64,000 nt of DNA from ZC4RG30 sp046047615 (GTDB taxonomy: Bacteria > Pseudomonadota > Gammaproteobacteria > Steroidobacterales > Steroidobacteraceae): assembly GCA_046047615.1 (NCBI GenBank), contig JBJOHO010000089.1, forward strand, positions 124,001 to 188,000, written 5' to 3'. The notes under the pieces are model-generated. The model searched no databases and was not told the DNA's origin. It saw only the letters and a list, made by a program, of their open reading frames with translations. A program made the position numbers and the translations under genes. Numbering within the stretch: the first letter of the stretch is position 1; every line of letters starts with the position of its first letter. Below, piece by piece: positions 44,780-55,956 of the stretch.

Positions 44780-44850
44780 ACACGGACTCCCCCAATGATC
44801 CCGATCCAGGCGACGAGATTAGGTGGAATCCCCTGAAGCCGGGTCAGCGG

Positions 44851-44880
44851 GTCAGGAAGCGTCAGGAAGCGTCAGGAACA
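44851..44880. repeat. three tandem copies of a 10-base unit
   Basis: GTCAGGAAGC occurs at 44851-44860 and 44861-44870, and as GTCAGGAACA at 44871-44880. It lies between the divergent PEP-CTERM and padR genes. It may be replication slippage or a binding-site array; too few copies to tell. Confidence 0.7.
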
Positions 44881-44896
44881 CTTTCATACACCCCCC

Positions 44897-44925
44897 TTGA
44901 CGACCTTTTCTGGCACGTGTACCTT
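44897..44925 (+). promoter_or_regulatory. padR-pspC promoter
   Basis: TTGACG at 44897-44902, a 17-base spacer and TACCTT at 44920-44925. The -35 is good and the -10 weak. The -10 lies within the palindrome at 44920-44939, which fits repression by PadR. Confidence 0.5.
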
Positions 44926-44939
44926 TTTTCTAAAAGGTA
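44920..44939. promoter_or_regulatory. palindrome, probable PadR operator
   Basis: TACCTTTT at 44920-44927 and AAAAGGTA at 44932-44939 form a perfect 8-base dyad with a 4-base centre, 16 bases before the padR start. PadR proteins bind such dyads over their own promoters; the match to this one is inferred. Confidence 0.6.
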
Positions 44940-44955
44940 GCTTCTGGAGAAACCG

Positions 44956-45279
44956 GTGACCATCGCCGACAAGTTCATCCCGCTGCGCAAGGGCCTGCTG
45001 GAGTACGTCGTGCTCCAGCTGACGGACCGGCAACAGCTGTACGTCGCCGAAATGCTGCAACAGCTCGCCGGCACGGAGTTCGCGACGCAGGAAGGCACGC
45101 TCTATCCCCTGCTGTCGCGGCTGCGTCGCGAGGGCTTGCTGGACTACGACTGGCGGGAATCCGACGCCGGCCCGCCGCGCAAGTACTACCGCCTGACCGA
45201 CGCCGGCCGTGCCGCGCTTGCCGAACTGCGTGGCTACTGGCAGCACCTCACCCACACCCTCGACACCCTGGGACGCTGA
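44956..45279 (+). CDS. PadR-family transcriptional regulator
   Basis: 107-residue winged-helix protein starting with GTG at 44956, with TGGAGA 5 bases upstream. The DNA-binding half reads YVAEMLQQLAGTEF and EGTLYPLLSRLRREGLLDYDWRE, then the wing PPRKYYRLTDAGRAAL, all diagnostic for PadR. It is the short form without a large effector domain. The gene for a PspC-domain protein starts 2 bases after its stop, so they form an operon; PadR-PspC pairs often control envelope functions. An 8-base palindrome lies over its promoter. Confidence 0.95.
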   Translation: MTIADKFIPLRKGLLEYVVLQLTDRQQLYVAEMLQQLAGTEFATQEGTLYPLLSRLRREGLLDYDWRESDAGPPRKYYRLTDAGRAALAELRGYWQHLTHTLDTLGR

Positions 45280-45281
45280 AC

Positions 45282-46355
45282 ATGGAAAAGGTCATCACCA
45301 TCAACCTGAACAACAACGCCTATGCCGTTGAGGAAACAGGTTTTGAGACCCTGTCCGCCTACCTCCGCACCGCCGCGGAGCGGCTCGCCGACAACCCGGA
45401 CCGGCAGGAGATCATCACGGATCTCGAACAGGCCATCGCGGACCGCTGCCGCGCCACCCTGCGCCCGCACAAGACCGTGGTCACCGCCGCCGAGATCGAC
45501 ACGATCCTGGCCGAGATGGGTCCGGTGGACGGCGGCGACGCCACCGAGGCGGCCACCAGAACAGCAGCCGACGGCACGGGCGCCGCAACCGATGGCGCGG
45601 CCACTGCCGCCCCGAAGCGGCTCTACCGCCTGTGGGACCAGAAACTGCTGTCCGGCGTCTGCACCGGTCTCGGCGCCTATTTCGGCATCGACGTCGTGTG
45701 GGTGCGCATCGCCTTCGTGCTGCTCACCTTGTTCACCAGCGGCTTGTGGATCCTGTTCTACCTGGCGCTGGCGTTGATCATCCCGCGGGCCAACACGGCG
45801 GCCGAGGTGGCTGCGGCGCATGGCGCGCCCTTCAGCGCACGCGACCTCATCGAACGTGTAAAAAAAAAGCATGAGGGCGGCGGCCCGGGGCTGAAGACGG
45901 CCGCGCCGCTCTCTGGCGCGCTGAACCCGGCCTGGCGGCAACCCGGTTACGGCAGCCGTGTGGCCGCCGGCGTCGCCCTGCCCCTGCTGACGGTGGCCTC
46001 GGCGGCGCTGTTCGCGGGCTGGCTGGTCGCCGTCGCGCTGGCGGGTTCCGGGCAGATTCCGCCGGGGGTGCACATCGAGGGCATTGCCTTGCCACCGGCC
46101 TGGCTGGTGGTCGTGGTGGTCTGCGCCGGCTATGCCCTGCTCGCCTGGCCGCTACGCACAGCGCAGCGTGCCGCCCTGCACCAGATCAACGGCGGGCACT
46201 GGTTCGGCTGGGCGAACCTGCTGACCGGACTGCTGTGGCTGGTGGTCGCGGCGGTGGTGCTGGGCGTTGCCGCGGCGGAGTGCGACGCCCTGCAGCCGCT
46301 CCTGCGGGACCTCAGCCGGATGGATCAGACGTACCGGACGGCCACGATCTCGTAA
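45282..46355 (+). CDS. PspC-domain membrane protein
   Basis: 357 residues. An N-terminal region of about 110 residues (NLNNNAYAVEETGFETLSAYL, an NPDRQEIITDLEQAIADR helix) is followed by a PspC domain at about 112-170 (KRLYRLWDQKLLSGVCTGLGAYFG and a membrane helix ending LALALIIPR). More membrane segments lie in the C-terminal half (about 225-340). Nine adenines at 45860-45868 encode V-K-K-K-H at residues 193-197: one added or lost A would stop translation within 4-10 codons, leaving only the PspC half. Envelope-stress or signalling role inferred. It converges on greA with a 31-base overlap. Confidence 0.85.
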   Translation: MEKVITINLNNNAYAVEETGFETLSAYLRTAAERLADNPDRQEIITDLEQAIADRCRATLRPHKTVVTAAEIDTILAEMGPVDGGDATEAATRTAADGTGAATDGAATAAPKRLYRLWDQKLLSGVCTGLGAYFGIDVVWVRIAFVLLTLFTSGLWILFYLALALIIPRANTAAEVAAAHGAPFSARDLIERVKKKHEGGGPGLKTAAPLSGALNPAWRQPGYGSRVAAGVALPLLTVASAALFAGWLVAVALAGSGQIPPGVHIEGIALPPAWLVVVVVCAGYALLAWPLRTAQRAALHQINGGHWFGWANLLTGLLWLVVAAVVLGVAAAECDALQPLLRDLSRMDQTYRTATIS

Positions 46356-46797
46356 TTGCGGACCCCACCGGGAGCGGCAACACTGACCGAGTCTCCTTCG
46401 GACTTGCCCACCATCGCACGGGCGATCGGGGAACCGACGGAGATGCGGTTGGCCTTGATGTCGGCCTCGTCCTCGCCAACGATCTGGTAGGTGACGCGGG
46501 CGCCGCTGTCCTCGTCCTCGAGCTCGACAGTGGCCCCGAAAATCACCTTGCCGCCGGCCTGCATGGTGGTCACGTCGATGATTTCGGCGTTGCCCAGCTT
46601 GCCTTCGATCTCGGCGATGCGCCCCTCGATGAACCCCTGCTGCTCACGCGCCGCATGGTACTCGGCGTTCTCGGACAGGTCGCCCAAGGCCCGGGCCTCG
46701 GCGATGGCCTGGATGATCTTTGGCCGGTCTTCGCTCTTGAGCCGCCGCAACTCGTTCCGCAAGGCTTCGGCACCGCGCAGGGTGATGGGAACACGCT

Positions 46798-46801
<4 letters not shown>
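46325..46801 (-). CDS. greA: transcription elongation factor GreA
   Basis: 158 residues from the ATG at 46801 (MKRVPITLRGAEAL). It stimulates transcript cleavage by stalled RNA polymerase. The coiled coil with the acidic tip is at about 40-45 (ARALGDLSENAEYHAAREQQ), and the C-terminal FKBP-like domain includes GSPIARAMVGKSEGDSV. It overlaps the carB stop by 4 bases. Its tail overlaps the convergent pspC gene. Confidence 0.97.
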
Positions 46802-50022
<3,221 letters not shown>

Positions 50023-50026
50023 GGTG

Positions 50027-51157
50027 TCAGGCCTTGGTCATCGAGCGCATGAAGCGGTCGAACAGCGGGCGCAGGTCGCGCGGGCCAGGACTGTCTTCAG
50101 GGTGGCCCTGGAAACTGAAGGCGGCGCAGTCGGTGCGCTCGATGCCCTGCAAAGAGCCATCAAAGAGCGACACATGCGTGGTGCGCACGTTGGCCGGCAG
50201 CGTTTCCGGATCCACGGCAAAGCCATGGTTCTGGCTGGTGATGAAGACCCGGCGCGTGGCCAGGTCCTGCACCGGGTGGTTGGCGCCGTGATGGCCGAAC
50301 TTCATTTTGAGCGTGCGCGCGCCGCTGGCCAGGGCCAGCAGCTGATGCCCCAGGCAGATGCCGAACACAGGCACCTTGGCGGCGAGGATGTCGCGGATGG
50401 CCTGGATGGCATAGTCGCAGGGCTCCGGATCGCCGGGGCCGTTGGAGAGGAACACGCCGTCGGGCCTCAGGGCCAGCACCTCGGCAGCGGACGTCTGCGC
50501 GGGGACGACAGTAACGCGGCAGCCACCATCGACGAGCAGCCGCAGGATGTTGCGCTTGATGCCGTAGTCGTAGGCCACGACGTGGTGACGGGTGGCCGGG
50601 GCTGCCGGCGGCGGCGTGGCCTCGTCGTGCCACAGGCTGCCGTCGGTCCACTCATAGCGGCGGGTGGTGCTGACAACCTTCGCCAGATCCATGCCCTGCA
50701 AGCCGGGGAAGCTCCGGGCCTGCGCAAGCGCGGCCTCTTCGCTGGCCCCTGGGCCCGCAAGGATGCAACCGTTCTGCGCACCCTTCTCGCGCAGCAGGCG
50801 TGTCAGGCGCCGGGTGTCGATGCCGGCGATGGCCACCGTGCCACGCTCTGCCAGGTATTGCGGCAGCGAGGCCGTGGAGCGCCAGTTGCTGGCCCGGCGC
50901 GGCAGGTCACGGATGACCAGGCCAGCGGCCGCGACCGTGGGGGATTCTTCATCGGCGGCGTTGGTGCCGGTGTTGCCGATGTGGGGGTACGTGAGGGTGA
51001 CGATCTGCCGGGTGTAGGAAGGATCCGTGAGGATCTCCTGGTAGCCCGTCATGGCTGTGTTGAAAACCACTTCACCAACCGCACTGCCTGCGATACCAAT
51101 CGACTGCCCCCGGAAAATGCTTCCGTCGGCCAGTGCCAGGATGGCTGCGTCGCTCAC
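50027..51157 (-). CDS. carA: carbamoyl-phosphate synthase small subunit
   Basis: 376 residues starting with GTG at 51157, with GGAGGTT 6 bases upstream. It hydrolyses glutamine to feed ammonia to CarB. The N-terminal domain opens ILALADGSIFRGQSIG, and the class I glutaminase carries Cys in FGICLGHQLL with the His-Glu pair in the final third (FQGHPEDSPGP). A leader reading frame, hairpin and promoter lie upstream (51154-51338). Confidence 0.97.
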   Translation of the reverse strand: MSDAAILALADGSIFRGQSIGIAGSAVGEVVFNTAMTGYQEILTDPSYTRQIVTLTYPHIGNTGTNAADEESPTVAAAGLVIRDLPRRASNWRSTASLPQYLAERGTVAIAGIDTRRLTRLLREKGAQNGCILAGPGASEEAALAQARSFPGLQGMDLAKVVSTTRRYEWTDGSLWHDEATPPPAAPATRHHVVAYDYGIKRNILRLLVDGGCRVTVVPAQTSAAEVLALRPDGVFLSNGPGDPEPCDYAIQAIRDILAAKVPVFGICLGHQLLALASGARTLKMKFGHHGANHPVQDLATRRVFITSQNHGFAVDPETLPANVRTTHVSLFDGSLQGIERTDCAAFSFQGHPEDSPGPRDLRPLFDRFMRSMTKA

Positions 51158-51204
51158 TCTTCAACCTCCGCGCGTCTCGGGCGGCTGGTCATGTTCTGGG
51201 ACAT
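51154..51204 (-). CDS. possible carA leader peptide
   Basis: A 16-codon frame from ATG at 51204 reading MSQNMTSRPRRAEVEE, with GGAAAG upstream. Its TGA overlaps the carA GTG start by two bases. Three arginines in four codons (RPRR) are notable because the product pathway leads to arginine. It could couple carA translation to arginine supply or be a chance frame. Confidence 0.4.
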   Translation of the reverse strand: MSQNMTSRPRRAEVEE

Positions 51205-51231
51205 CGCGCTTTCCAGTCGTAGATGCACAAA

Positions 51232-51264
51232 GCGGGAGGGAGCCTTTTGGGGACTCCCTCCCGC
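51232..51264 (-). promoter_or_regulatory. strong hairpin in the carA leader
   Basis: GCGGGAGGGAG at 51232-51242 and CTCCCTCCCGC at 51254-51264 form a perfect 11-base stem with an 11-base loop. On the minus strand it is followed by TTTGT, a short U-run, so it could be a pyrimidine- or arginine-responsive attenuator or the dapB terminator. Confidence 0.6.
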
Positions 51265-51309
51265 CTTGCACGGACTAACCCGTTACGGAGTGTGACGGAT
51301 CCGGAATGG

Positions 51310-51338
51310 ATTCTAGTGAGCTGGAGCCGTGGTGTCCA
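51310..51338 (-). promoter_or_regulatory. carA promoter
   Basis: On the minus strand TGGACA (complement of 51333-51338), a 17-base spacer and TAGAAT (complement of 51310-51315), both one base off consensus. Transcription would start near 51303, about 145 bases before the carA start, so the hairpin is in the leader RNA. Confidence 0.65.
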
Positions 51339-51358
51339 CGGAAGATAACTTATTATTT

Positions 51359-52129
51359 CTAAAGGCTGTTCAGACCAAGCACATGTGCCATCCGATAGCG
51401 CCCCGGCGGCTGCACGGCCAGCCAGCGGGCGCCGGTCAGCGCCCCCCGCGCAAAGATATGGCGATCGGTCGCTACGTGGCCCAGACGCAGCTGTTCGCCA
51501 GGTCCGAGCAGCCGCACCTCGTGTTCGCCGACAACATCGCCACCACGAAGCACGGCAAAGCCGATCCCGCCGCCGGGCCTCGGCCCGGGCAAGGAACCGG
51601 TCAGTGCCACGGAGGCCGGCAAGGTCTCGCGACGGCCGGCAGCGGCCTCGCTGCCGAGTGCGAGCGCTGTGCCGGACGGCGCATCGGCCTTGTGGCGGTG
51701 GTGCGCCTCGACGATCTCGATGTCGTAATGGGCCGGCAGCGCGGCCGCAGCCTGGCGGACCAGGCCCAGCAGCACGTTCAGCGCCAGACTGGTGTTGGGC
51801 GCAAGGATCAGCGGGATGTCACGCGAAGCCGCATCGATCTCGGCCAGCGCGGCGGGTCCCAGCCCCGTGGTGCCGACCAGCACCGGAACCCGCGCCTCGC
51901 GGCAGGCGCGCACATTGGCGGAACTGCTCTCGGCCGAGGAGAAATCGATGGCAACGGCGGCGCCATGCAGCGCCGCGGGCAAGTCAGGCGTGACGGCCAC
52001 GCCCTCGATCGGTCGCCGTGCGATCGCGGCATGCAGGGCCAACTCCGGGAACTCCGGCAGGCAGCGCAACAGCGCACCCCCCATCCGGCCGCCCGCACCG
52101 ATGACAACGACGCGGTGCGGCAGGCTCAC
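51359..52129 (-). CDS. dapB: 4-hydroxy-tetrahydrodipicolinate reductase
   Basis: 256 residues. It reduces the lysine/diaminopimelate intermediate with NAD(P)H. The nucleotide site is VIGAGGRMGGALL and the substrate site EAHHRHKADAPSGTA. A little shorter than the usual 265-270. It overlaps dnaJ by 4 bases (52126-52129) and ends 201 bases before carA, where the car leader sits. Confidence 0.95.
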   Translation of the reverse strand: MSLPHRVVVIGAGGRMGGALLRCLPEFPELALHAAIARRPIEGVAVTPDLPAALHGAAVAIDFSSAESSSANVRACREARVPVLVGTTGLGPAALAEIDAASRDIPLILAPNTSLALNVLLGLVRQAAAALPAHYDIEIVEAHHRHKADAPSGTALALGSEAAAGRRETLPASVALTGSLPGPRPGGGIGFAVLRGGDVVGEHEVRLLGPGEQLRLGHVATDRHIFARGALTGARWLAVQPPGRYRMAHVLGLNSL

Positions 52130-53265
52130 TTGCCGGCCCCGGAAAAGAACTTCTTCACGCCTTCGAAGAAGCCCTCCTCGCGGGGGCTGTGCGCGGAGTT
52201 GTCGCTCTTGAGCGATTCATCGAACTTGCGCAGCAGGGCGCGCTGCTCGGCGGTGAGGTTGACCGGCGTCTCGACCATCACCTTGCAGTAGAGATCGCCC
52301 CGCGGGCCACCGCGCACCGGCTTGACGCCTTTGTCGCGCAGGCGGAACACCTTGCCGGACTGGGTTTCCTGCGGGATCTTGAGCGAAACATTGCCCTCGA
52401 GCGTGGGCACGATGACGGTGCCACCCAGCACTGCCGTGGCGTAACTCAGGGGCACCTCGCAGGAGAGGTTCTCACCGTCGCGCTGGAAGATCTCGTGCTC
52501 GCGGACCTGTACTTCCACGTACAGATCTCCGGCGGGACCGCCGTTGCGACCGGCCTCGCCCTCGCCAGACAAGCGGACCCGGTCACCGTTGTCGACTCCC
52601 GGCGGGATCTTCACCGACAGCTTCTTGCTGCGGCGGATGCGGCCTTGTCCCAGGCAGGTGTCGCAGGGATTCTTGACCACCTTGCCGGAACCGCGGCAAC
52701 GGGGACAGGGTTGCTGCAACTGGAAGAAGCCCTGCGAGATGCGCACCTGTCCCTGGCCATTGCAGGTTTCGCAGGTGGTGGGCGCGCTGCCCTTGGCGGC
52801 GCCGGACCCTTTGCAGGTCTCGCACTCGCACAGCTTGGGCACGGTGATTTCGACGCTGGTGCCGAACACGGCCTGATCCAGGTCGAGTTCGAGTTCGTAG
52901 CGGAGGTCGGCGCCGCGGAAGACCTGGGAGCGCCCGCCGCCACGGCGGCCGCCCCCGAAGATGTCGCCGAAGACGTCGCCGAAGATGTCGCCGAAATCCG
53001 CCCCGCCCATGCCACCGGGCCCTGCCCCGCCCCGCTGCGGGTCGAGCCCCGCGTGGCCGAACTGGTCATAGGTCTGGCGCTTGGCGGGATCCGAGAGAAC
53101 TTCGTAGGCCTCCTTGGCCTCCTTGAATTTCTCTTCCGCGGTCTTGTCGTCCGGATTGCGGTCCGGATGGAACTTCATCGCCAGGCGGCGGTAGGCCTTC
53201 TTGATCTCCGCCTCGCTGGCACCCTTGGCAAGTTCCAGCACCGCGTAGTAGTCGCGCTTTGACAT
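52126..53265 (-). CDS. dnaJ: chaperone DnaJ
   Basis: 379 residues. The J domain has HPD in KFHPDRNPDD, a Gly/Phe-rich linker follows, and four CxxCxGxG zinc repeats are visible (CETCKGSG, CETCNGQG, CPRCRGSG, CDTCLGQG). It stimulates DnaK ATPase and delivers clients. It lies 29 bases after dnaK and overlaps dapB. Confidence 0.97.
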   Translation of the reverse strand: MSKRDYYAVLELAKGASEAEIKKAYRRLAMKFHPDRNPDDKTAEEKFKEAKEAYEVLSDPAKRQTYDQFGHAGLDPQRGGAGPGGMGGADFGDIFGDVFGDIFGGGRRGGGRSQVFRGADLRYELELDLDQAVFGTSVEITVPKLCECETCKGSGAAKGSAPTTCETCNGQGQVRISQGFFQLQQPCPRCRGSGKVVKNPCDTCLGQGRIRRSKKLSVKIPPGVDNGDRVRLSGEGEAGRNGGPAGDLYVEVQVREHEIFQRDGENLSCEVPLSYATAVLGGTVIVPTLEGNVSLKIPQETQSGKVFRLRDKGVKPVRGGPRGDLYCKVMVETPVNLTAEQRALLRKFDESLKSDNSAHSPREEGFFEGVKKFFSGAGK

Positions 53266-53294
53266 CTCAGCCTACCGCCTCCGGCCCGCGTCCA

Positions 53295-55229
53295 TCAGGC
53301 CTTCTTGTCCTTGACTTCCTCGAACTCGGCATCGACCACGTCGTCGTTGCGCGGCCCCGGGGAGCCGGTGCCACCGGCATCGGCTGCGGCGCCCTCACCC
53401 GGCGCGCCACCCGCCGCAGCATAAGCCTGCTGCGCGATCCCTGCCGAGGCCTGCGCGAGCGCCTCGGCCTTCTTCTCGATGGCATCGCGGTCATCGCCCT
53501 TGAGCACGGTGCGCAGGTCCGCGATCGCGGCCTCGGCCTTGGCGCGGTCGTCCGCGGAAACCTTCTCGCCGAGATCCTTGAGGGACTTCTCGACGGAGTG
53601 CAGCAGGCCGTCGGCCTTGTTGCGGCTCTCGACCAGCTCGCGGAACTTGCGGTCGTCGGCCGCGTGGGCCTCGGCATCGGCGACCATGCGCTTGATCTCA
53701 TCCTCCGACAGGCCGGACGAAGCACGGATGACGATCTTCTGCTCCTTGCCGGTCGCCTTGTCCTTGGCAGACACGTTGAGGATGCCGTTGGCATCGATGT
53801 CGAAGGTGACCTCGACCTGCGGCATGCCGCGCGGCGCCGGAGCGATATCCGAGAGGTCGAAGCGGCCCAGGGACTTGTTGTCCGCGGCCCGGTCACGCTC
53901 GCCCTGCAGCACATGGATGGTCACGGCGGTCTGGTTGTCATCGGCCGTGGAGAACACCTGCGAGGCCTTGGTCGGGATCGTGGTGTTCTTCTCGATCAGC
54001 TTGGTCATCACCTGGCCGAGGGTCTCGATGCCCAGCGACAGCGGCGTGACGTCAAGCAGCAGCACGTCCTTGACCTCACCGGCCAGCACGCCGGCCTGGA
54101 TGGCGGCGCCGACAGCGACGGCTTCGTCCGGGTTGACGTCGCGGCGCGGCTCCTTGCCGAAGAAGTCCTTCACGTACTTCTGCACCAGCGGCATGCGCGT
54201 CTGGCCGCCGACGAGGATGACCTCCGACACCTCGCTGGGCGACAGGCCGGCATCCTTCAGGGCCACGCGGCAAGGCTCGATCGTCCGGCGCACGAGCTCC
54301 TCGACCAGCGATTCGAGCTTGGCACGCGTGATCTTCACGCTCAGGTGCTTCGGCCCGGAGGCATCGGCCGTGATGTACGGCAGATTGACCTCGGTCTGCT
54401 GGCTGGAGGAGAGCTCGATCTTCGCCTTTTCGGCCGCCTCCTTCAGACGCTGCATCGCCAGCGGGTCCTTGCGGACATCGACGCCGGATTCCTTGAGGAA
54501 TTCCTCGGCGAGGAAGGTGATGATGCGCAGGTCGAAGTCCTCGCCGCCGAGGAAAGTGTCGCCGTTGGTGGAAAGCACCTCGAACTGGCGCTCGCCGTCG
54601 ATCTCGGCGATCTCGATGATTGAGACGTCGAAGGTGCCGCCGCCCAGGTCGTAGACGGCGATCTTGCGGTCGCCGCCGGACTTGTCGAGGCCGTAGGCCA
54701 GCGCCGCCGCGGTGGGCTCGTTGATGATGCGCTTGACGTTGAGGCCCGCGATGCGCCCGGCATCCTTGGTGGCCTGGCGCTGCGAATCGTTGAAGTAGGC
54801 GGGCACCGTGATGACGGCCTCGGTGACCGGCTCACCGAGATAATCCTCGGCGGTCTTCTTCATCTTGGCCAGCACGCGCGCCGACACCTCCGGCGGGGCC
54901 ATGTTCTTGCCCTGCGCCTCGACCCAGGCGTCGCCATTGTCGGCGGCCACGATCTTGTAGGGCACCATGTCGACGTCTTTCTGAACGACGTCGTCCTTGA
55001 ACTTGCGGCCGATCAGGCGCTTGACCGCAAACAGTGTGTTCTTCGGGTTGGTGACCGCCTGACGCTTGGCAGACTGGCCGACCACCACTTCGTTGTCCTT
55101 GGTGAAGGCGACGATCGACGGCGTGGTGCGGTCACCCTCGCTGTTCTCGATGACGCGGGGCTTGCCGCCCTCCATGACCGCGACGCAGGAGTTGGTCGTG
55201 CCCAGGTCGATGCCGATTACCTTTGCCAT
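53295..55229 (-). CDS. dnaK: chaperone DnaK (Hsp70)
   Basis: 644 residues. The actin-fold ATPase opens GIDLGTTNSCVAVMEGG, with IAVYDLGGGTFDVSII and VILVGGQTRMP motifs. The substrate-binding domain and a helical lid follow. The C-terminus ends EFEEVKDKKA, matching the usual EEVKDKK tail. A sigma-32-like promoter lies just upstream (55275-55303). Confidence 0.98.
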   Translation of the reverse strand: MAKVIGIDLGTTNSCVAVMEGGKPRVIENSEGDRTTPSIVAFTKDNEVVVGQSAKRQAVTNPKNTLFAVKRLIGRKFKDDVVQKDVDMVPYKIVAADNGDAWVEAQGKNMAPPEVSARVLAKMKKTAEDYLGEPVTEAVITVPAYFNDSQRQATKDAGRIAGLNVKRIINEPTAAALAYGLDKSGGDRKIAVYDLGGGTFDVSIIEIAEIDGERQFEVLSTNGDTFLGGEDFDLRIITFLAEEFLKESGVDVRKDPLAMQRLKEAAEKAKIELSSSQQTEVNLPYITADASGPKHLSVKITRAKLESLVEELVRRTIEPCRVALKDAGLSPSEVSEVILVGGQTRMPLVQKYVKDFFGKEPRRDVNPDEAVAVGAAIQAGVLAGEVKDVLLLDVTPLSLGIETLGQVMTKLIEKNTTIPTKASQVFSTADDNQTAVTIHVLQGERDRAADNKSLGRFDLSDIAPAPRGMPQVEVTFDIDANGILNVSAKDKATGKEQKIVIRASSGLSEDEIKRMVADAEAHAADDRKFRELVESRNKADGLLHSVEKSLKDLGEKVSADDRAKAEAAIADLRTVLKGDDRDAIEKKAEALAQASAGIAQQAYAAAGGAPGEGAAADAGGTGSPGPRNDDVVDAEFEEVKDKKA

Positions 55230-55274
55230 GTGGTTGATCCCCGGAAAGTGGAAGTGAATGACTGGATGGGGGCG

Positions 55275-55303
55275 ATCTGGGTGCCGTGACGGCGATTTTC
55301 AAG
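55275..55303 (-). promoter_or_regulatory. sigma-32-like dnaK promoter
   Basis: On the minus strand CTTGAAA (complement of 55297-55303), a 14-base spacer and ACCCAGAT (complement of 55275-55282). The -35 is exact and the -10 matches CCCCATnT at all but two positions. It would give a leader of about 40 bases before dnaK. Confidence 0.6.
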
Positions 55304-55329
55304 TCCCGGGCCGCCCCTGCGGCAAGTGC

Positions 55330-55887
55330 CTAGGCGTCGGGTGCGCGCGCCACCACGACCCGTGCCGGCCGCAGCAGGCGGCCGTTGAGCACATAGCCCC
55401 GCTGCACCACCGCCAACACCGAGCCGGGCTCGGCGGTCTCCGACACCTGCATGACCATGGCCTCGTGCTGCTCCGGGTTGAACGGCGCGCCGACCGGATC
55501 CAGCGGCAGGATGGCGAACTTGTCGAACGCCCGCGACAACAGCTTGAGCGTGGCCTCCTGCCCGGCCAGCAGGGCCGTGGTGTCCCCGCGGCCGCCATTG
55601 GCGACCGCAAGCTCGAGGCTGTCGCGCACTTCGAGAAGTTCCGTGGCCAGCTTCTCCACCGCGAACTTGTGGGCCTGCTCGACGTCGCGGGCGGCCCGCC
55701 GACGCACGTTCTCCTGCTCGGCCACCGCCCTCAGCGTCTGTTCGCGGGCCTGGCGGAGCTGGTCCTCGGTGGCCAGCAGCGCCAAGCGCAATTGCTCAAG
55801 TTCACTGGCGGCAGCCACATCATCCGGCAGGACCGTCGTCACCACTGCTTCGGCATCGGTCATTTCGGCGGGATTTTCGTCGGCCAT
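55330..55887 (-). CDS. grpE: nucleotide exchange factor GrpE
   Basis: 185 residues. An acidic N-terminus (ENPAEMTDAEAVVTTV), a long coiled coil (about 25-100) and the beta-wing domain with FNPEQHEAMVMQVSE and the family ending LNGRLLRPARVVV. It exchanges ADP for ATP on DnaK. It lies 100 bases before dnaK and 69 bases after hrcA. Confidence 0.96.
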   Translation of the reverse strand: MADENPAEMTDAEAVVTTVLPDDVAAASELEQLRLALLATEDQLRQAREQTLRAVAEQENVRRRAARDVEQAHKFAVEKLATELLEVRDSLELAVANGGRGDTTALLAGQEATLKLLSRAFDKFAILPLDPVGAPFNPEQHEAMVMQVSETAEPGSVLAVVQRGYVLNGRLLRPARVVVARAPDA

Positions 55888-55956
55888 GCAGTCCTCCAGG
55901 CGGCTCCGGTGCGCAACGGCGCCTACCCAGGCGCCGGCTCGCGCGAAGTATGGGGC

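Noticed and set aside
44851..44880. Tandem 10-base repeats considered as a CRISPR array
   Set aside because: Units are adjacent without spacers and too short; no cas genes nearby.
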